Below are positions 48,083-57,949 of a stretch of DNA of 64,000 bases, piece by piece (position 1 is the first letter of the stretch; each line of letters begins with the position of its first letter). This DNA comes from Pedobacter sp. Hv1. GTDB lineage: Bacteria; Bacteroidota; Bacteroidia; Sphingobacteriales; Sphingobacteriaceae. The position numbers and the translations under genes are program-made. The DNA lies in assembly GCF_001412215.1 (NCBI RefSeq), contig NZ_LLWP01000001.1, positions 558,001 to 622,000 of the forward strand, written 5' to 3'. The notes beneath the pieces are model-generated. The model worked only from the letters and a program-made list of their open reading frames with translations, searched no databases and was not told where the DNA came from.

Positions 48083-48745
48083 ATGGAAATTAAAGTAATC
48101 CTTACAGGAGCTACTGGTTTAGTGGGCGAAGGTGTATTATTGGAATGCTTAGCTCATCCAAATATAGTTGAAGTATTAACAGTAGGTCGCAGACCAAGCC
48201 ATATCAAACACCAAAAACTAAAAGAATACATTGTAGCTGATTTTTTGAAACTAGAAGAAGTTACTGAACAATTAACAGGTTATGATGCTTGTTTTTATTG
48301 TGCGGGGATCAGTTCAAGAGGACTTAATGAAGTGCAATATACGCACATCACGTATGATATTACCTTACATTTTGCTCAAAAACTACTTGAACTTAACCCC
48401 AACATGGTTTTTGCTCATGTATCTGGAGGTTCGACAGATAGCACTGAAAAAGGAACAGTGATGTGGGCCCGCGTTAAAGGTAAAACTGAAAATGCACTGA
48501 TGAGATTACCTTTTAAAAAGGTTTATAATTTCAGGCCCGGTTTTATGAAACCAACAGAAGGCCAACAAAACGTTAAAAGTTATTATAAAGTAATGAGCTC
48601 CTTGTATCCAGTGTTGCGTTTCTTAATGCCTAACCGAGTAAGCACCATGAAGGAAGTAGGTCTAGCCATGATCAATAGTGTATTAAAGGGCTATTCTAAA
48701 TCAATTTTGGAAGTGGAAGACATCAAGTTGCTAGCTAAAGCTTAA
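48083..48745 (+). CDS. NAD(P)-binding Rossmann-fold protein, atypical SDR
   Basis: A 220-residue protein beginning with the dinucleotide motif TGATGLVGEGV and followed by LTVGRRPS, then YDACFYCAGISS. It resembles the short NAD(P)-binding epimerase-like proteins related to HTATIP2. The usual YxxxK pair is not obvious. Reaction unknown; cytoplasmic. It follows the hydrolase gene by 91 bases. Confidence 0.82.
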   Translation: MEIKVILTGATGLVGEGVLLECLAHPNIVEVLTVGRRPSHIKHQKLKEYIVADFLKLEEVTEQLTGYDACFYCAGISSRGLNEVQYTHITYDITLHFAQKLLELNPNMVFAHVSGGSTDSTEKGTVMWARVKGKTENALMRLPFKKVYNFRPGFMKPTEGQQNVKSYYKVMSSLYPVLRFLMPNRVSTMKEVGLAMINSVLKGYSKSILEVEDIKLLAKA

Positions 48746-48794
48746 TGGTTACTGCACAATCTCCTCGGCACTACTTAACGTAAAAAGTTATGCA

Positions 48795-48802
48795 TACCTT
48801 TG
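48795..48802 (+). promoter_or_regulatory. Candidate -7 box before the RluA-N-like gene
   Basis: TACCTTTG fits TAnnTTTG and is identical to the octamer before the helicase gene at 49736. It overlaps a possible TTG start at 48800 and so argues for a start farther down. Confidence 0.5.
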
Positions 48803-48832
48803 CGGAGTTCTACCATTTCATCACTTTATCAA

Positions 48833-49621
48833 TTGAGTAAGCCCATTACTGCTAAAGATCCTTTCTTCACTCCTTTTGAGTTTTCAATTGACTTCAATAT
48901 CCTGCCTCAGCAATTGATGCTGATGTTAGGGGCCGAACCTCATCCTTTATGTAAAACTGCAGCTACACAATTACAAGTCCATTTGCATACCCAACAAGAA
49001 TGGCAGCACAATTTTGGCCTAACAACCGATCCTACAGAAATTATCGGAAAAATGTTTGGCGTGCTTGTGGTAGAGACCTTACAAAATGAGATTGGCTATT
49101 TGGCCGCATTTTCTGGCAAATTGGCTGGTGGCAACCATCATGCTAAATTTGTTCCACCAGTTTACGATTTACTTTCTCCAGATGGTTTTTTGAACCATGG
49201 GATGCAAAAACTTACTGAGCTCAGTCAAAAGATTAAAGAATTAAAAGAAAATAAAACAGATCAAGAGCAGCTCAACCTCCTACAAGTTGCTCGCAAAAAG
49301 CATTCTGTAACTTTACAAAAAGAGATTTTTGAACACTATCATTTTTTAAACCAAGCAGGTGAAGAAAAAAGTTTAAATGAGATTTTTAAAACCGCAGGTT
49401 ACAAAAATCCACCTGCGGGTGCAGGAGAATGTGCAGGGCCTAAGCTGTTACAATATGCATTTAAACACCAAATGAAACCCATTGCCCTTGCAGAATTTTG
49501 GTGGGGCCAATCTCCAAAATCAGCCACTTGGAAACATGGTCATTTTTATGCTTGTTGCAAAGAAAAATGTGAGCCGATATTGGCCCATATGCTTAGTGGG
49601 ATCGGTAACAAAGCAGAATAA
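48833..49621 (+). CDS. Stand-alone N-terminal domain of RluA-type pseudouridine synthase
   Basis: About 262 residues that match, from memory, the N-terminal half of long Bacteroidota and Vibrio RluA-family proteins: IGYLAAFSGKLAGGN, FVPPVYDLL, a coiled coil near residues 130-165, then PPAGAGECAGPKLLQYAF and LAEFWWGQSP, ending with HGHFYACCKEKCEPILAHML. In the long proteins the catalytic pseudouridine synthase domain comes next; here a stop follows and the next 145 bases show no remnant. The start is uncertain: TTG at 48833 or at 48800. Function without the catalytic part is unknown. Confidence 0.7.
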   Translation: MSKPITAKDPFFTPFEFSIDFNILPQQLMLMLGAEPHPLCKTAATQLQVHLHTQQEWQHNFGLTTDPTEIIGKMFGVLVVETLQNEIGYLAAFSGKLAGGNHHAKFVPPVYDLLSPDGFLNHGMQKLTELSQKIKELKENKTDQEQLNLLQVARKKHSVTLQKEIFEHYHFLNQAGEEKSLNEIFKTAGYKNPPAGAGECAGPKLLQYAFKHQMKPIALAEFWWGQSPKSATWKHGHFYACCKEKCEPILAHMLSGIGNKAE

Positions 49622-49735
49622 TCGAAGCTAAATTCACGCTTCATTTTCCAATCTACTCTTAATCAATAATTTCCAACAGATTATTGAGCGAAAAACTATT
49701 TACTTAGCAATCAGTAAAATACCGATTATTAACCG

Positions 49736-49743
49736 TACCTTTG
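49736..49743 (+). promoter_or_regulatory. Candidate -7 box for the DEAD-box helicase gene
   Basis: TACCTTTG, 23 bases before the ATG at 49767, the same octamer as at 48795. No -33 element at the usual spacing. Confidence 0.5.
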
Positions 49744-49766
49744 CGCCTTAATTAAAAAATGTTATA

Positions 49767-51671
49767 ATGATAAACCCATTTAGTAAATTGGGGATAAGTG
49801 ATGACGTTGTTAATGCCGTAAAAGAGCTAGGTTTTGAAAATCCTACGCCTATTCAGGAGCAATCTATTCCTGTACTGTTAGAAGGTAGTAACGACTTTGT
49901 TGGTTTGGCCCAAACAGGAACAGGAAAAACAGCCGCATTTGGATTGCCGCTGTTAGAATTAATAGACTTTAAGAGCAATAAGCCGCAGGCATTAATTTTG
50001 TGCCCAACGCGTGAGCTATGTCTACAGATCGCAAACGACATCAAGAATTTCTCTAAAAACACGCCTAATGCACATGTGGTTGCCGTTTACGGTGGCGCAA
50101 ACATTATGCAACAACTACGCGAAATACGCAATGGCGTACAAATCGTAGTGGCCACGCCCGGCCGTATGTTAGATATCATTGGCCGTAAAGCCATCGATTT
50201 CACAAACGTTAAATATGTAGTATTGGATGAAGCAGATGAAATGTTAAACATGGGCTTCCAAGAAGACATTAACGACATTTTATCGACTACACCAGACGAT
50301 AAAAAAACATGGTTATTCTCTGCAACTATGCCTCCTGAGGTTCGTCGCATTGCAAGAAACTACATGGAAAACCCTGTAGAATTAACCATGGGCACCAAAA
50401 ACACAGGTAACGTAAATATCGAACACGAATACTATATTGTACGTGCCAGAGATAAATATGCTGCCCTAAAAAGAATTGTAGATTTTAACCCAGAAATTTT
50501 TGCCGTAGTATTTTGTAAAACCAAATTGGATACACAAGATGTTGCCGAGCATTTAATTAAAGATGGTTACAACGCAGATTCTTTACACGGCGATCTTTCG
50601 CAACAACAACGTGATAAGGTAATGCAACGTTTCCGCGATCGTAACATGCAATTGTTAATTGCTACCGATGTTGCTGCTCGTGGTATTGATGTAAACAACG
50701 TTACACACGTAATCAATTACTCTTTACCAGACGAGATTGAAAGTTATACCCACCGTAGTGGTCGTACAGGCCGTGCCGGTAAAACAGGTATTTCGATCTG
50801 TATCGTTAACTCTAAAGAAATTGGTAAAATCCGCCAGATTGAAAGAATTATCGGTAAACAATTTACAAAAGCAGAATTGCCAACTGGCTTTGATGTTTGC
50901 GAAAAACAATTGTTTGCACTAGTTCATAAAGTTCACAATGTGGAAGTAAACACAGAACAGATTGATCAATATATCCCTAGGATTATGGATGAATTTGCTG
51001 AATTAACTAAAGAAGACGTGATCAAACGTTTTGCATCTTTAGAATTCAACCGTTTCTTAGAATACTATAAAAACGCACCAGACTTAAACGCAAGTGCTGA
51101 CGACCGTGGAGACAGAGGTGAAAGAGGCGAACGTGGTGCTAGAAGTTTCAACAATAGCGATTACACTCGTTTATTTATCAATGTTGGTTCTGTGGATGAT
51201 TTTACCAGAGGCGATCTATTAGGTTTTGTATGTAACAATGGCAAAATCAGTGGTAAAGCGGTTGGAAAAATCGACCTTAAAGGAGTTTATTCTTTCATAG
51301 AAGTTGAAAATGCAACAGTAGATAGTTTATTCACCAACTTTAAAGGCATTACATTTAATGGCCGTGAAGTAAGGATTGAAAAAACTGCCGAAGGTGATAC
51401 TAGAGGTAGCAGTGAAGGTGGCGAACGCAAACGTAGCTTTGGTGGCGGCGGAGACAGAAGACGCGAAGGCGGCGGTGGTTTCGGCGGTGGCGAAAGAAGA
51501 AGCGGCGGTGGTGATAGAAGAAGTAGTGGTGGTGGAAGCGGAAGACGCGAAGGTGGAAACAGTGGTGGCGGTTTCAGAGATTTCTCTGGTCGTAACCGTG
51601 AAGATAGAGGCGGTAATGCCGGCGGAAGACGTGAAGGCAATGGTGGCGGCGAAAGAAGACGTCGTTCATAG
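49767..51671 (+). CDS. DEAD-box ATP-dependent RNA helicase with RGG-like tail
   Basis: A 634-residue RNA helicase of the CsdA/DbpA type. Q motif FENPTPIQEQSIP, Walker A AQTGTGKT, PTREL, DEAD at about residue 154, SAT, and HRSGRTGRAG are all in order. A DbpA-like RNA-binding domain covers about residues 465-545. The last 85 residues are a Gly/Arg/Ser-rich low-complexity tail with repeated GGGERR and GGDRR units, likely to bind RNA. It should unwind rRNA or mRNA structure, often in the cold. A strong terminator follows. Confidence 0.96.
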   Translation: MINPFSKLGISDDVVNAVKELGFENPTPIQEQSIPVLLEGSNDFVGLAQTGTGKTAAFGLPLLELIDFKSNKPQALILCPTRELCLQIANDIKNFSKNTPNAHVVAVYGGANIMQQLREIRNGVQIVVATPGRMLDIIGRKAIDFTNVKYVVLDEADEMLNMGFQEDINDILSTTPDDKKTWLFSATMPPEVRRIARNYMENPVELTMGTKNTGNVNIEHEYYIVRARDKYAALKRIVDFNPEIFAVVFCKTKLDTQDVAEHLIKDGYNADSLHGDLSQQQRDKVMQRFRDRNMQLLIATDVAARGIDVNNVTHVINYSLPDEIESYTHRSGRTGRAGKTGISICIVNSKEIGKIRQIERIIGKQFTKAELPTGFDVCEKQLFALVHKVHNVEVNTEQIDQYIPRIMDEFAELTKEDVIKRFASLEFNRFLEYYKNAPDLNASADDRGDRGERGERGARSFNNSDYTRLFINVGSVDDFTRGDLLGFVCNNGKISGKAVGKIDLKGVYSFIEVENATVDSLFTNFKGITFNGREVRIEKTAEGDTRGSSEGGERKRSFGGGGDRRREGGGGFGGGERRSGGGDRRSSGGGSGRREGGNSGGGFRDFSGRNREDRGGNAGGRREGNGGGERRRRS

Positions 51672-51689
51672 TTTTCAGTTCCCAATTAT

Positions 51690-51728
51690 AAAAAAGCTCC
51701 ATGACAAACATCATGGAGCTTTTTTTTA
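51690..51728 (+). terminator. Terminator after the helicase gene
   Basis: GCTCCATGA / TCATGGAGC with A on the left and eight T on the right. Strong on the plus strand. Confidence 0.92.
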
Positions 51729-51780
51729 TTTCAGTTCACAGTTTACTTAGCATTGTAAATTACCAACTGAAAACTGTAAA

Positions 51781-52119
51781 CTAATTAACTGGTCTCGTTT
51801 TAATCTGGCTCGCTTTTAAATAAACCTTCGCTCCTTTTTTATCGATATAATATTTCTTGTTTTTCCCATCAATGTAAACATTGGAACCATCTGGTGCCAT
51901 TTTACCTTTAAAGGTTTGGTCTACCACTTTTGCGCTTCCTTTTACCGCTACTTCTGCTGTTTTATTCCCTACACTTTTAGCGCCCTTTTCTACAGCTTTA
52001 CCTGTTTTTTGTAAGGCCTTACCTACTTCTGTTTTCTTCTCCTGCGCATTTGCAGTAAATGTAACCGAGGCTATCATAGCCATGGCTGCTAAACCTAATA
52101 CATACTTTTTCGTTTTCAT
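51781..52119 (-). CDS. Small exported lysine-rich protein of unknown function
   Basis: A 112-residue protein with a signal peptide cut after TANAQ. The mature part begins with an amphipathic, Lys/Ala/Val-rich stretch with heptad-like repeats (VGKALQKTGKAVEKGAKSVGN), then a small strand domain, YIDGKNKKYYIDKKGAKVYLKASQ. The second part recalls PBCV-type or DUF domains in Bacteroidota but I cannot name it. It is monocistronic. Confidence 0.7.
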   Translation of the reverse strand: MKTKKYVLGLAAMAMIASVTFTANAQEKKTEVGKALQKTGKAVEKGAKSVGNKTAEVAVKGSAKVVDQTFKGKMAPDGSNVYIDGKNKKYYIDKKGAKVYLKASQIKTRPVN

Positions 52120-52264
52120 GAGATTTAATTTTATAACTAAACAACTACTTTAAATTATTGTTTGCCAGAGCTATCCTTATTTTGGATACAACAATAAGTA
52201 ATTAGGCTACTTTTTTGAAGCAACTGTACACCACTTTTGTATTGTTAATTAGAGCAAAAAAAAT

Positions 52265-53275
52265 ATGAGCAACATTCAAACAACTCCACTAGGAAGCCAA
52301 GGACTTATTGTTCCTACAATTGGCTTAGGCTGCATGGGCATGAGTACAATTGCCGGCACAGATATTTACGGCAAAGCCGATGAACAGCAAGCTATCGCTA
52401 CCATACATAGATCTTTAGAGCTTGGGGGCAATTTCTTAGATACTGCAGATTTATATGGCCCTTTGCACAATGAAAGATTAATTGCCAAAGCCATCAAAGG
52501 AAATAGAGACAAATACATTATTGCCACTAAATTTGGTTTTGAGATTGACGATAACGAACAGCTCACCTGGCGCATTAACGGACAAAAAGATTATGTTAAA
52601 AAAGCCGTAGAACGCTCACTCAAAAATTTGGGCACAGATTATATCGACTTATATTACCTGCATCGTGTAGATCCAAATACACCCATTGAAGAAACTGTAG
52701 AAGCTATGGCGGCCTTGGTAAAAGAAGGAAAAGTAGGTTATATTGGCCTATCTGAAGTTTCGGCAGCAACGATTAAAAAAGCACATCAGATCCATCCATT
52801 AACTGCAGTACAAACCGAATATTCGTTTTTTGAAAGAACAGCTGAAGAAAATGGAATTACAGCAACACTGGAAGAGCTAGGCATTGGGTTTGTAGCCTAT
52901 TCGCCAATTGGCAGAGGCTTTCTTTCTGGCGAGATTAAAACACCAGATGATTTTCCAGCTGATGATTTTAGAAGAAGTATTCCACGTTTCCAAGGTGAAA
53001 ATTTCTACAAAAATATGGAGTTGGTGCATGCTATTAAAGAGTTGGCAACGGCTAAGGGAATTACAGTTTCGCAATTGGCCATTGCCTGGATCATCTCTAA
53101 AGGTTTTTTACCTATACCAGGTACCAAACGAGTAAATTATGTAGAAGAAAACATTGCAGCTACCGAAATTAAACTAACTGTCGCCGAACTTGCTGCATTA
53201 GAAGCTATTGTTCCTTTAGGGTTAGCCACAGGCGATAGGTACGATGCAAATGGTATGGCCATGGTAAATTTGTAA
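52265..53275 (+). CDS. Aldo/keto reductase
   Basis: A 336-residue NADPH-dependent oxidoreductase with a TIM barrel. The catalytic tetrad is D59, Y64, K89 and H133, in FLDTADLYG, ATKFGFE and YLHRVDP. C-terminal PIPGTKRVNYVEENIAA is the cofactor-phosphate segment. The group (YajO/AKR13-like) reduces aldehydes of unknown identity. An AraC regulator gene follows by 57 bases on the same strand and may control it. Confidence 0.93.
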   Translation: MSNIQTTPLGSQGLIVPTIGLGCMGMSTIAGTDIYGKADEQQAIATIHRSLELGGNFLDTADLYGPLHNERLIAKAIKGNRDKYIIATKFGFEIDDNEQLTWRINGQKDYVKKAVERSLKNLGTDYIDLYYLHRVDPNTPIEETVEAMAALVKEGKVGYIGLSEVSAATIKKAHQIHPLTAVQTEYSFFERTAEENGITATLEELGIGFVAYSPIGRGFLSGEIKTPDDFPADDFRRSIPRFQGENFYKNMELVHAIKELATAKGITVSQLAIAWIISKGFLPIPGTKRVNYVEENIAATEIKLTVAELAALEAIVPLGLATGDRYDANGMAMVNL

Positions 53276-53332
53276 AAAACAATATGGAAAGGCTATCTTT
53301 AACCATAGCTTTTCCTTATTAAATGAGATCGC

Positions 53333-54253
53333 ATGAAAAAAGAGACACACCACCCCTATCCAATCAATTCTATTTCAGAAATGCATCGTTTATTGGGTCT
53401 GCCTAAACCTGCACATCCTTTGGTAAGCGTAATTAATTTAAGTGAGGTCAATTGTCATTTAGATGAAAATTTACAAAGTGTGAAGTACAACTTCTATTCC
53501 ATCTGCATCAAAAGGGATTTTAAGGGTAAGATGAAGTACGGTCAAAATTATTACGATTTTGATGAAGGCATCATGACTTTCTTTTCTCCCGGACAGGTCA
53601 TCTCTACTGTTGTGGAAGATGATATTTCTATCAATGGATGGTGGTTAATGGTACATCCCGACTTTATCAGGAGCTATCCGCTAGCTAAAACAATTGCCAA
53701 CTATGGTTACTTTTCTTATGCGGCCAATGAGGCCTTACATCTTTCTGAAAAAGAAGAAACAATGATTACGAGCATTATGCAACATATTCAGCAAGAGTAT
53801 CATTCTACAATAGACAATTATAGTCAAGATGTAATGCTATCGCATATTGATCTTTTGCTAAATTATGCCAACAGATTTTACAACCGCCAATTTATTACCC
53901 GTAAAAATGCCAATAACGATTTATTGATCAACCTAGAAACCATACTTGCTGATTATTTTAATGGAGATAAAGTACAACAATTGGGCTTACCAACAGTACA
54001 CTACCTGGCTGAACAATTAAACATTTCTGCCAATTACCTTAGTGATATGTTACGTTCCTTAACAGGACAAAACACACAACAACATATCCATAACAAACTG
54101 ATTGAGAAAGCAAAAGATGTTTTATCCACTACCTCTCTTTCTGTAAGCGAGATTGCTTATCAATTGGGGTTTGAGCACCCCCAATCGTTCAGCAAATTAT
54201 TTAAAAACAAAACCAATTTTTCTCCTTTGGCTTTCAGGCATTCGTTCAATTGA
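53333..54253 (+). CDS. AraC-family transcriptional regulator
   Basis: A 306-residue regulator. An N-terminal ligand-binding-like part is followed at about residues 205-305 by two helix-turn-helix units, VHYLAEQLNISANYLSDMLRS and VSEIAYQLGFEHPQSFSKLFKNKT. It may respond to carbonyl or redox stress, judging only from its neighbour. Its stop is directly against the stop of the convergent TlpA-like gene, with no base between. Confidence 0.92.
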   Translation: MKKETHHPYPINSISEMHRLLGLPKPAHPLVSVINLSEVNCHLDENLQSVKYNFYSICIKRDFKGKMKYGQNYYDFDEGIMTFFSPGQVISTVVEDDISINGWWLMVHPDFIRSYPLAKTIANYGYFSYAANEALHLSEKEETMITSIMQHIQQEYHSTIDNYSQDVMLSHIDLLLNYANRFYNRQFITRKNANNDLLINLETILADYFNGDKVQQLGLPTVHYLAEQLNISANYLSDMLRSLTGQNTQQHIHNKLIEKAKDVLSTTSLSVSEIAYQLGFEHPQSFSKLFKNKTNFSPLAFRHSFN

Positions 54254-56212
54254 TTACTTCAGCATTGTTATCAATTCCGACAGTTCCTTCACTACCAATT
54301 CATCACTACCCAAATACCCAACTGTTTTAAAACGGATGGTACCTTTTTGGTCGATTACTACTTTTAAAGGTATGGCAGAGGCACCATATTGCGTTTGTAC
54401 CACATATTTCTTGCCATTAGTTGTACCTATTTCATCCAATAACACATGAAAATTATAACTGTTTTTCTTCAAATAGGCAGTAATTCTTTTGGAGAGGTCT
54501 TTGGTAAATGTTTCAGCTGTATTGATAAAAAGAAATACTACGTTTGTATCTTTTTCATACTTACTGACGAGTTTTTGCATCCCCGGAAAAGCCTGTAAAC
54601 ATGGAATACACCAAGTAGCCCAAAAATCGAGTACTACAATCTTCCCTTTATAAGCTGCCAAGCTTACCTTTTTACCTTTCTGATCTACCAACGTAAAGTT
54701 TGGTGCGGGCTCATTTAACATCATCTTAGTTAGCGCTGCTGTTCTATTTTTCGCTACCTCTGCCAGTAATTTGGACAAATTGATCTCATAATCTTCTTTA
54801 TTGGCGCTACTGTTTTGATAAGCTACTTTATAGGCATCCATCACCTCTGTGGTGGTCTCTCCTTTTTTAATGATGGTCTCCAATAAATTTTTTGCCAACT
54901 CGTAGTCTTTCTGCCTAGCCAATAACAACGCATAATACAGGTTAACCTGAGCTAGTTTGCCTTCATTTTCCTCTAGTACGTTTTTAAGTAGCATAAAAGC
55001 TTCATCAAATCTTTGCTGGCGATAAAAGATCTGACCTAAAGCACCATTAAATTCAATCTTTTTTTCTTTTAACCTGTTGAGCTCCTTTTCATTTGTAGTT
55101 TGACTAGCTGTGGTATCCAATAGTGCTAAACCCCATTTACTGATCTTTTCAGCAGCATCAAGTTCTTTTTGGCTATCGGCCAAAAATTGGGCTGCAGTAA
55201 ACAAGTTATTTAATTTAACATTGGCCGATTGCTTTTGAACATAGAAATAAAACTTAGGCAAGTTAAATTCCTTTAAATAGGCCTGGTTTACAGCTGAATA
55301 TACCGAACTCAATAACGAATTGAAATCTTTGCTATGGAGCATATCATAATCGTTAATCAATTTTATCGCCAATGCTTCCATCTGCCCAGCCGATTGAGGG
55401 GTTAAAGCATCTTTATACCTTTTTGAAAAAATAACTGGGCTACTCGGATAGGTAATGGCCAATTGTTCAATTGTTTTACCTGCTTGTTCGGTCATTCCCA
55501 ACACTTCATAAAGCCGAAACTGCTTTAAATAATCCATGTCTGTTATTTTCTTTTGCTGATCAATTGCCGCAATTATACCTAATATCTCTGTTTTTGCTTT
55601 TTCTGGGCTTAACTTTAATAACAATTGATAATACTTCTGCACCACCATGATACTGTTTTTGGCTGCTGGGTATTGCGACCTTTCTTCTTGAACCAATTGT
55701 AAAGCTTTTTGATAATCTTCATTAAAACCATACAGTGTTTTTCCAGTGGCATTAATGTAAAAGTCGGCCATCAGATATTGGGCACCCTCTACCGTTTTAC
55801 CATCCTTATAGAAAGGATAAAAATGACCATAGGTTGGCGCAGTATCCCATACTTTTTTTGAAGAAAAAGCAAAAGCCACCAATTGTGTAGTAGAATCCGT
55901 TACCAGTTTGCCCACATAAACCTCACCTTGTTTGCTTAGATTAATTTTTTTATTGTCTTGCATCAAACCTTCAAATACAATTGCAGTAGCTGTTTTTAAG
56001 GTGTCTTTTTCAAATTTCCCACCTTTAGGATCATAGGTAATATAAAGTGTATCACCTGGGACAGGTTTTTGAGGTTTAACGGTTAAAGTTTGTGCTATAC
56101 AATTTGTAGCACCCATAAAAATGAACAGCAATACCATTGGTTTGATAAAAATTTGGGCAATAGTTTGTCCTTCGCCAGGTTTTACGAACCTGCGTTCGAT
56201 TAGATTTTTCAT
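54254..56212 (-). CDS. TlpA-like thioredoxin-domain protein with helical N-terminal part
   Basis: A 652-residue exported protein. An N-terminal membrane segment or signal (about residues 25-42) is followed by a short beta domain and a long helical, TPR-like region, then a thioredoxin fold over about residues 505-650 with the redox pair in FWATWCIPCLQAF and the cis-Pro loop SAIPLKVVIDQKG. It should act on disulfides or as a reductant in the periplasm. It is third in the operon with blaI and the M56 sensor, 32 bases after the latter. Confidence 0.88.
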   Translation of the reverse strand: MKNLIERRFVKPGEGQTIAQIFIKPMVLLFIFMGATNCIAQTLTVKPQKPVPGDTLYITYDPKGGKFEKDTLKTATAIVFEGLMQDNKKINLSKQGEVYVGKLVTDSTTQLVAFAFSSKKVWDTAPTYGHFYPFYKDGKTVEGAQYLMADFYINATGKTLYGFNEDYQKALQLVQEERSQYPAAKNSIMVVQKYYQLLLKLSPEKAKTEILGIIAAIDQQKKITDMDYLKQFRLYEVLGMTEQAGKTIEQLAITYPSSPVIFSKRYKDALTPQSAGQMEALAIKLINDYDMLHSKDFNSLLSSVYSAVNQAYLKEFNLPKFYFYVQKQSANVKLNNLFTAAQFLADSQKELDAAEKISKWGLALLDTTASQTTNEKELNRLKEKKIEFNGALGQIFYRQQRFDEAFMLLKNVLEENEGKLAQVNLYYALLLARQKDYELAKNLLETIIKKGETTTEVMDAYKVAYQNSSANKEDYEINLSKLLAEVAKNRTAALTKMMLNEPAPNFTLVDQKGKKVSLAAYKGKIVVLDFWATWCIPCLQAFPGMQKLVSKYEKDTNVVFLFINTAETFTKDLSKRITAYLKKNSYNFHVLLDEIGTTNGKKYVVQTQYGASAIPLKVVIDQKGTIRFKTVGYLGSDELVVKELSELITMLK

Positions 56213-56244
56213 AATTAAAAATTTATGGTGTTGGGTCTATTTAA

Positions 56245-57948
56245 CTACCAAATGATACCTGGCTGCCAAGGGTCTTCTTTTGGTATTTTTGTTTCGTTTG
56301 TAATGATTTCGTTCGCCGTTATTTTAGCTTCTCGCACACGTGAGTTCAATGAAACCATAATGTACTTGAACTTTGCATTCTCCACTTTCATATCTACATA
56401 TTTAATGGCTAATGTATCTACTGGTTTGGTTTCCTTTTTCACATATCCATAATCTGGGTTTGCAATTACCTTATAAATTGTTCCCCATGTACGGATGTCC
56501 ACGTTATTCAAAGTATGCACAATTTTTCGTTTCAAAGCATTAACCACAACCAGTTTTTTTTGGTCATTTTGTTTTCCATCTGCATAACCTACCATCAGGT
56601 TATCTGTTGATATTTCGACAACATTACCTTTGATCTTATAATAGGCTTCGTCGATATAAAGTGTATCTGCCACAATGCCCCTAAATAGTTGTGCTTCTGT
56701 ACCTGACAACACCCCATGTATCGCTTTTCTGATAGGAAGATTATCCTTATTGGTAGTCCAATAGAGCATATACTCTCTTGCGTATAGTTTTTTGCCCTGT
56801 GCGGCAAGTTCAACTGCGATTTGGTTCAGTACCCCCACTCCAGTGATCAATTCGCTAGTTGTTACATTCGTTGCCATTGGTGTAGACACTTGTTGGGTGC
56901 TATCAACCTTATCTTCTTGCTGACCAACTTTCTTGATTATTTTTTGTTCAGGAGCAACCTTTAACTCTTTTTGGTTAGGTAAGGAAACTATTGGTCTTGA
57001 TGGGCGGGTTTGAGGTTTAACTGTTTCGCCAACAACAAAATTGATCAAACCATAAGACTTCTCTACTTTAAAGGCCGAAATAAAAAATAATAACCCAACC
57101 ATTGGAAAAAGCACCAAGCATTTAACCCATACCTTTCTTTTCGATTGTGGCCGTCCCAGTTGTTTGATCCGTTGTTCAAGCTGCGTTTGGGTAAATGCCG
57201 AATGGCTTAAGGGCTCTCTTGGTACATAAGCATGTTGGATAAGCAGATTGGCGTAATCATATTTATTCATCAAAGCTGTTGAAGTCTCCTGATCTGCGAT
57301 ATACTCGTGGTTAAGTTTTGCAGCGCTAAACAGCTGATATAACAATGGGTTAAACCAATTCAGACAACAAAGTAGCTCGAAGAATAAAACATCATAACTG
57401 TGGCCTTGCCTGATGTGCATTTTTTCATGTGCAATAATCACCCGGTTCTGATATAGATTTGGATGCAAGAACAACCAGCTAAAAAAAGAAAATACTTCTT
57501 CTTTAGCATAAGGGAGCTTGATAAATGTAATGTCATCTTGGATTTCCTTTTCCCCTCTTCGATAAATACTTACGATTTTATAGAGATGGAATAAAAGCTT
57601 ACAGCAAAACAGCAATACAACAGCCCCATAGACCAAAAACAATAGCTTATCGAAAGTGAAATTGATATCATTCTCAACAGACTCACTAGGCTTAGTAATC
57701 TTATCAGCAACGGCTATTAAAGGTACATCGTACAATAACTTTTTGGCCGACTGAGCAACAATAGGCTGTGAAATTGGTGTGGTATAACTCACTGTTAGTA
57801 GAGGCAACACAAAAGCCAGAACAGCCGTAACCAATAAATACCATCTGATTAAAACATACAATGTTTCATTCTTTAAAACGAAATAATAAAAAGCATAAAA
57901 AATGCCTAAATAGATATTTGCTTCAATCAGATAGTACAACCAAGCCAT
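56245..57948 (-). CDS. BlaR1-like M56-family membrane metallopeptidase
   Basis: A 567-residue sensor-protease. Four hydrophobic segments (about residues 5-25, 35-52, 102-125, 278-295) flank the M56 domain with the zinc site HEKMH (H174, E175, H178) in VIIAHEKMHIRQGHSYD and the later LNHEYIADQ. The C-terminal 270 residues are periplasmic and not a penicillin-binding domain, so the signal sensed is not obviously a beta-lactam. It starts one base after the blaI stop. By analogy with BlaR1 it would cleave BlaI. Confidence 0.9.
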   Translation of the reverse strand: MAWLYYLIEANIYLGIFYAFYYFVLKNETLYVLIRWYLLVTAVLAFVLPLLTVSYTTPISQPIVAQSAKKLLYDVPLIAVADKITKPSESVENDINFTFDKLLFLVYGAVVLLFCCKLLFHLYKIVSIYRRGEKEIQDDITFIKLPYAKEEVFSFFSWLFLHPNLYQNRVIIAHEKMHIRQGHSYDVLFFELLCCLNWFNPLLYQLFSAAKLNHEYIADQETSTALMNKYDYANLLIQHAYVPREPLSHSAFTQTQLEQRIKQLGRPQSKRKVWVKCLVLFPMVGLLFFISAFKVEKSYGLINFVVGETVKPQTRPSRPIVSLPNQKELKVAPEQKIIKKVGQQEDKVDSTQQVSTPMATNVTTSELITGVGVLNQIAVELAAQGKKLYAREYMLYWTTNKDNLPIRKAIHGVLSGTEAQLFRGIVADTLYIDEAYYKIKGNVVEISTDNLMVGYADGKQNDQKKLVVVNALKRKIVHTLNNVDIRTWGTIYKVIANPDYGYVKKETKPVDTLAIKYVDMKVENAKFKYIMVSLNSRVREAKITANEIITNETKIPKEDPWQPGIIW

Positions 57949-57949
57949 T

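Noticed and set aside
51287..51685. 132-codon Pro/Leu-rich frame on the minus strand under the helicase tail
   Set aside because: It is the mirror of the Gly/Arg-rich low-complexity tail of the helicase gene, with no start context.
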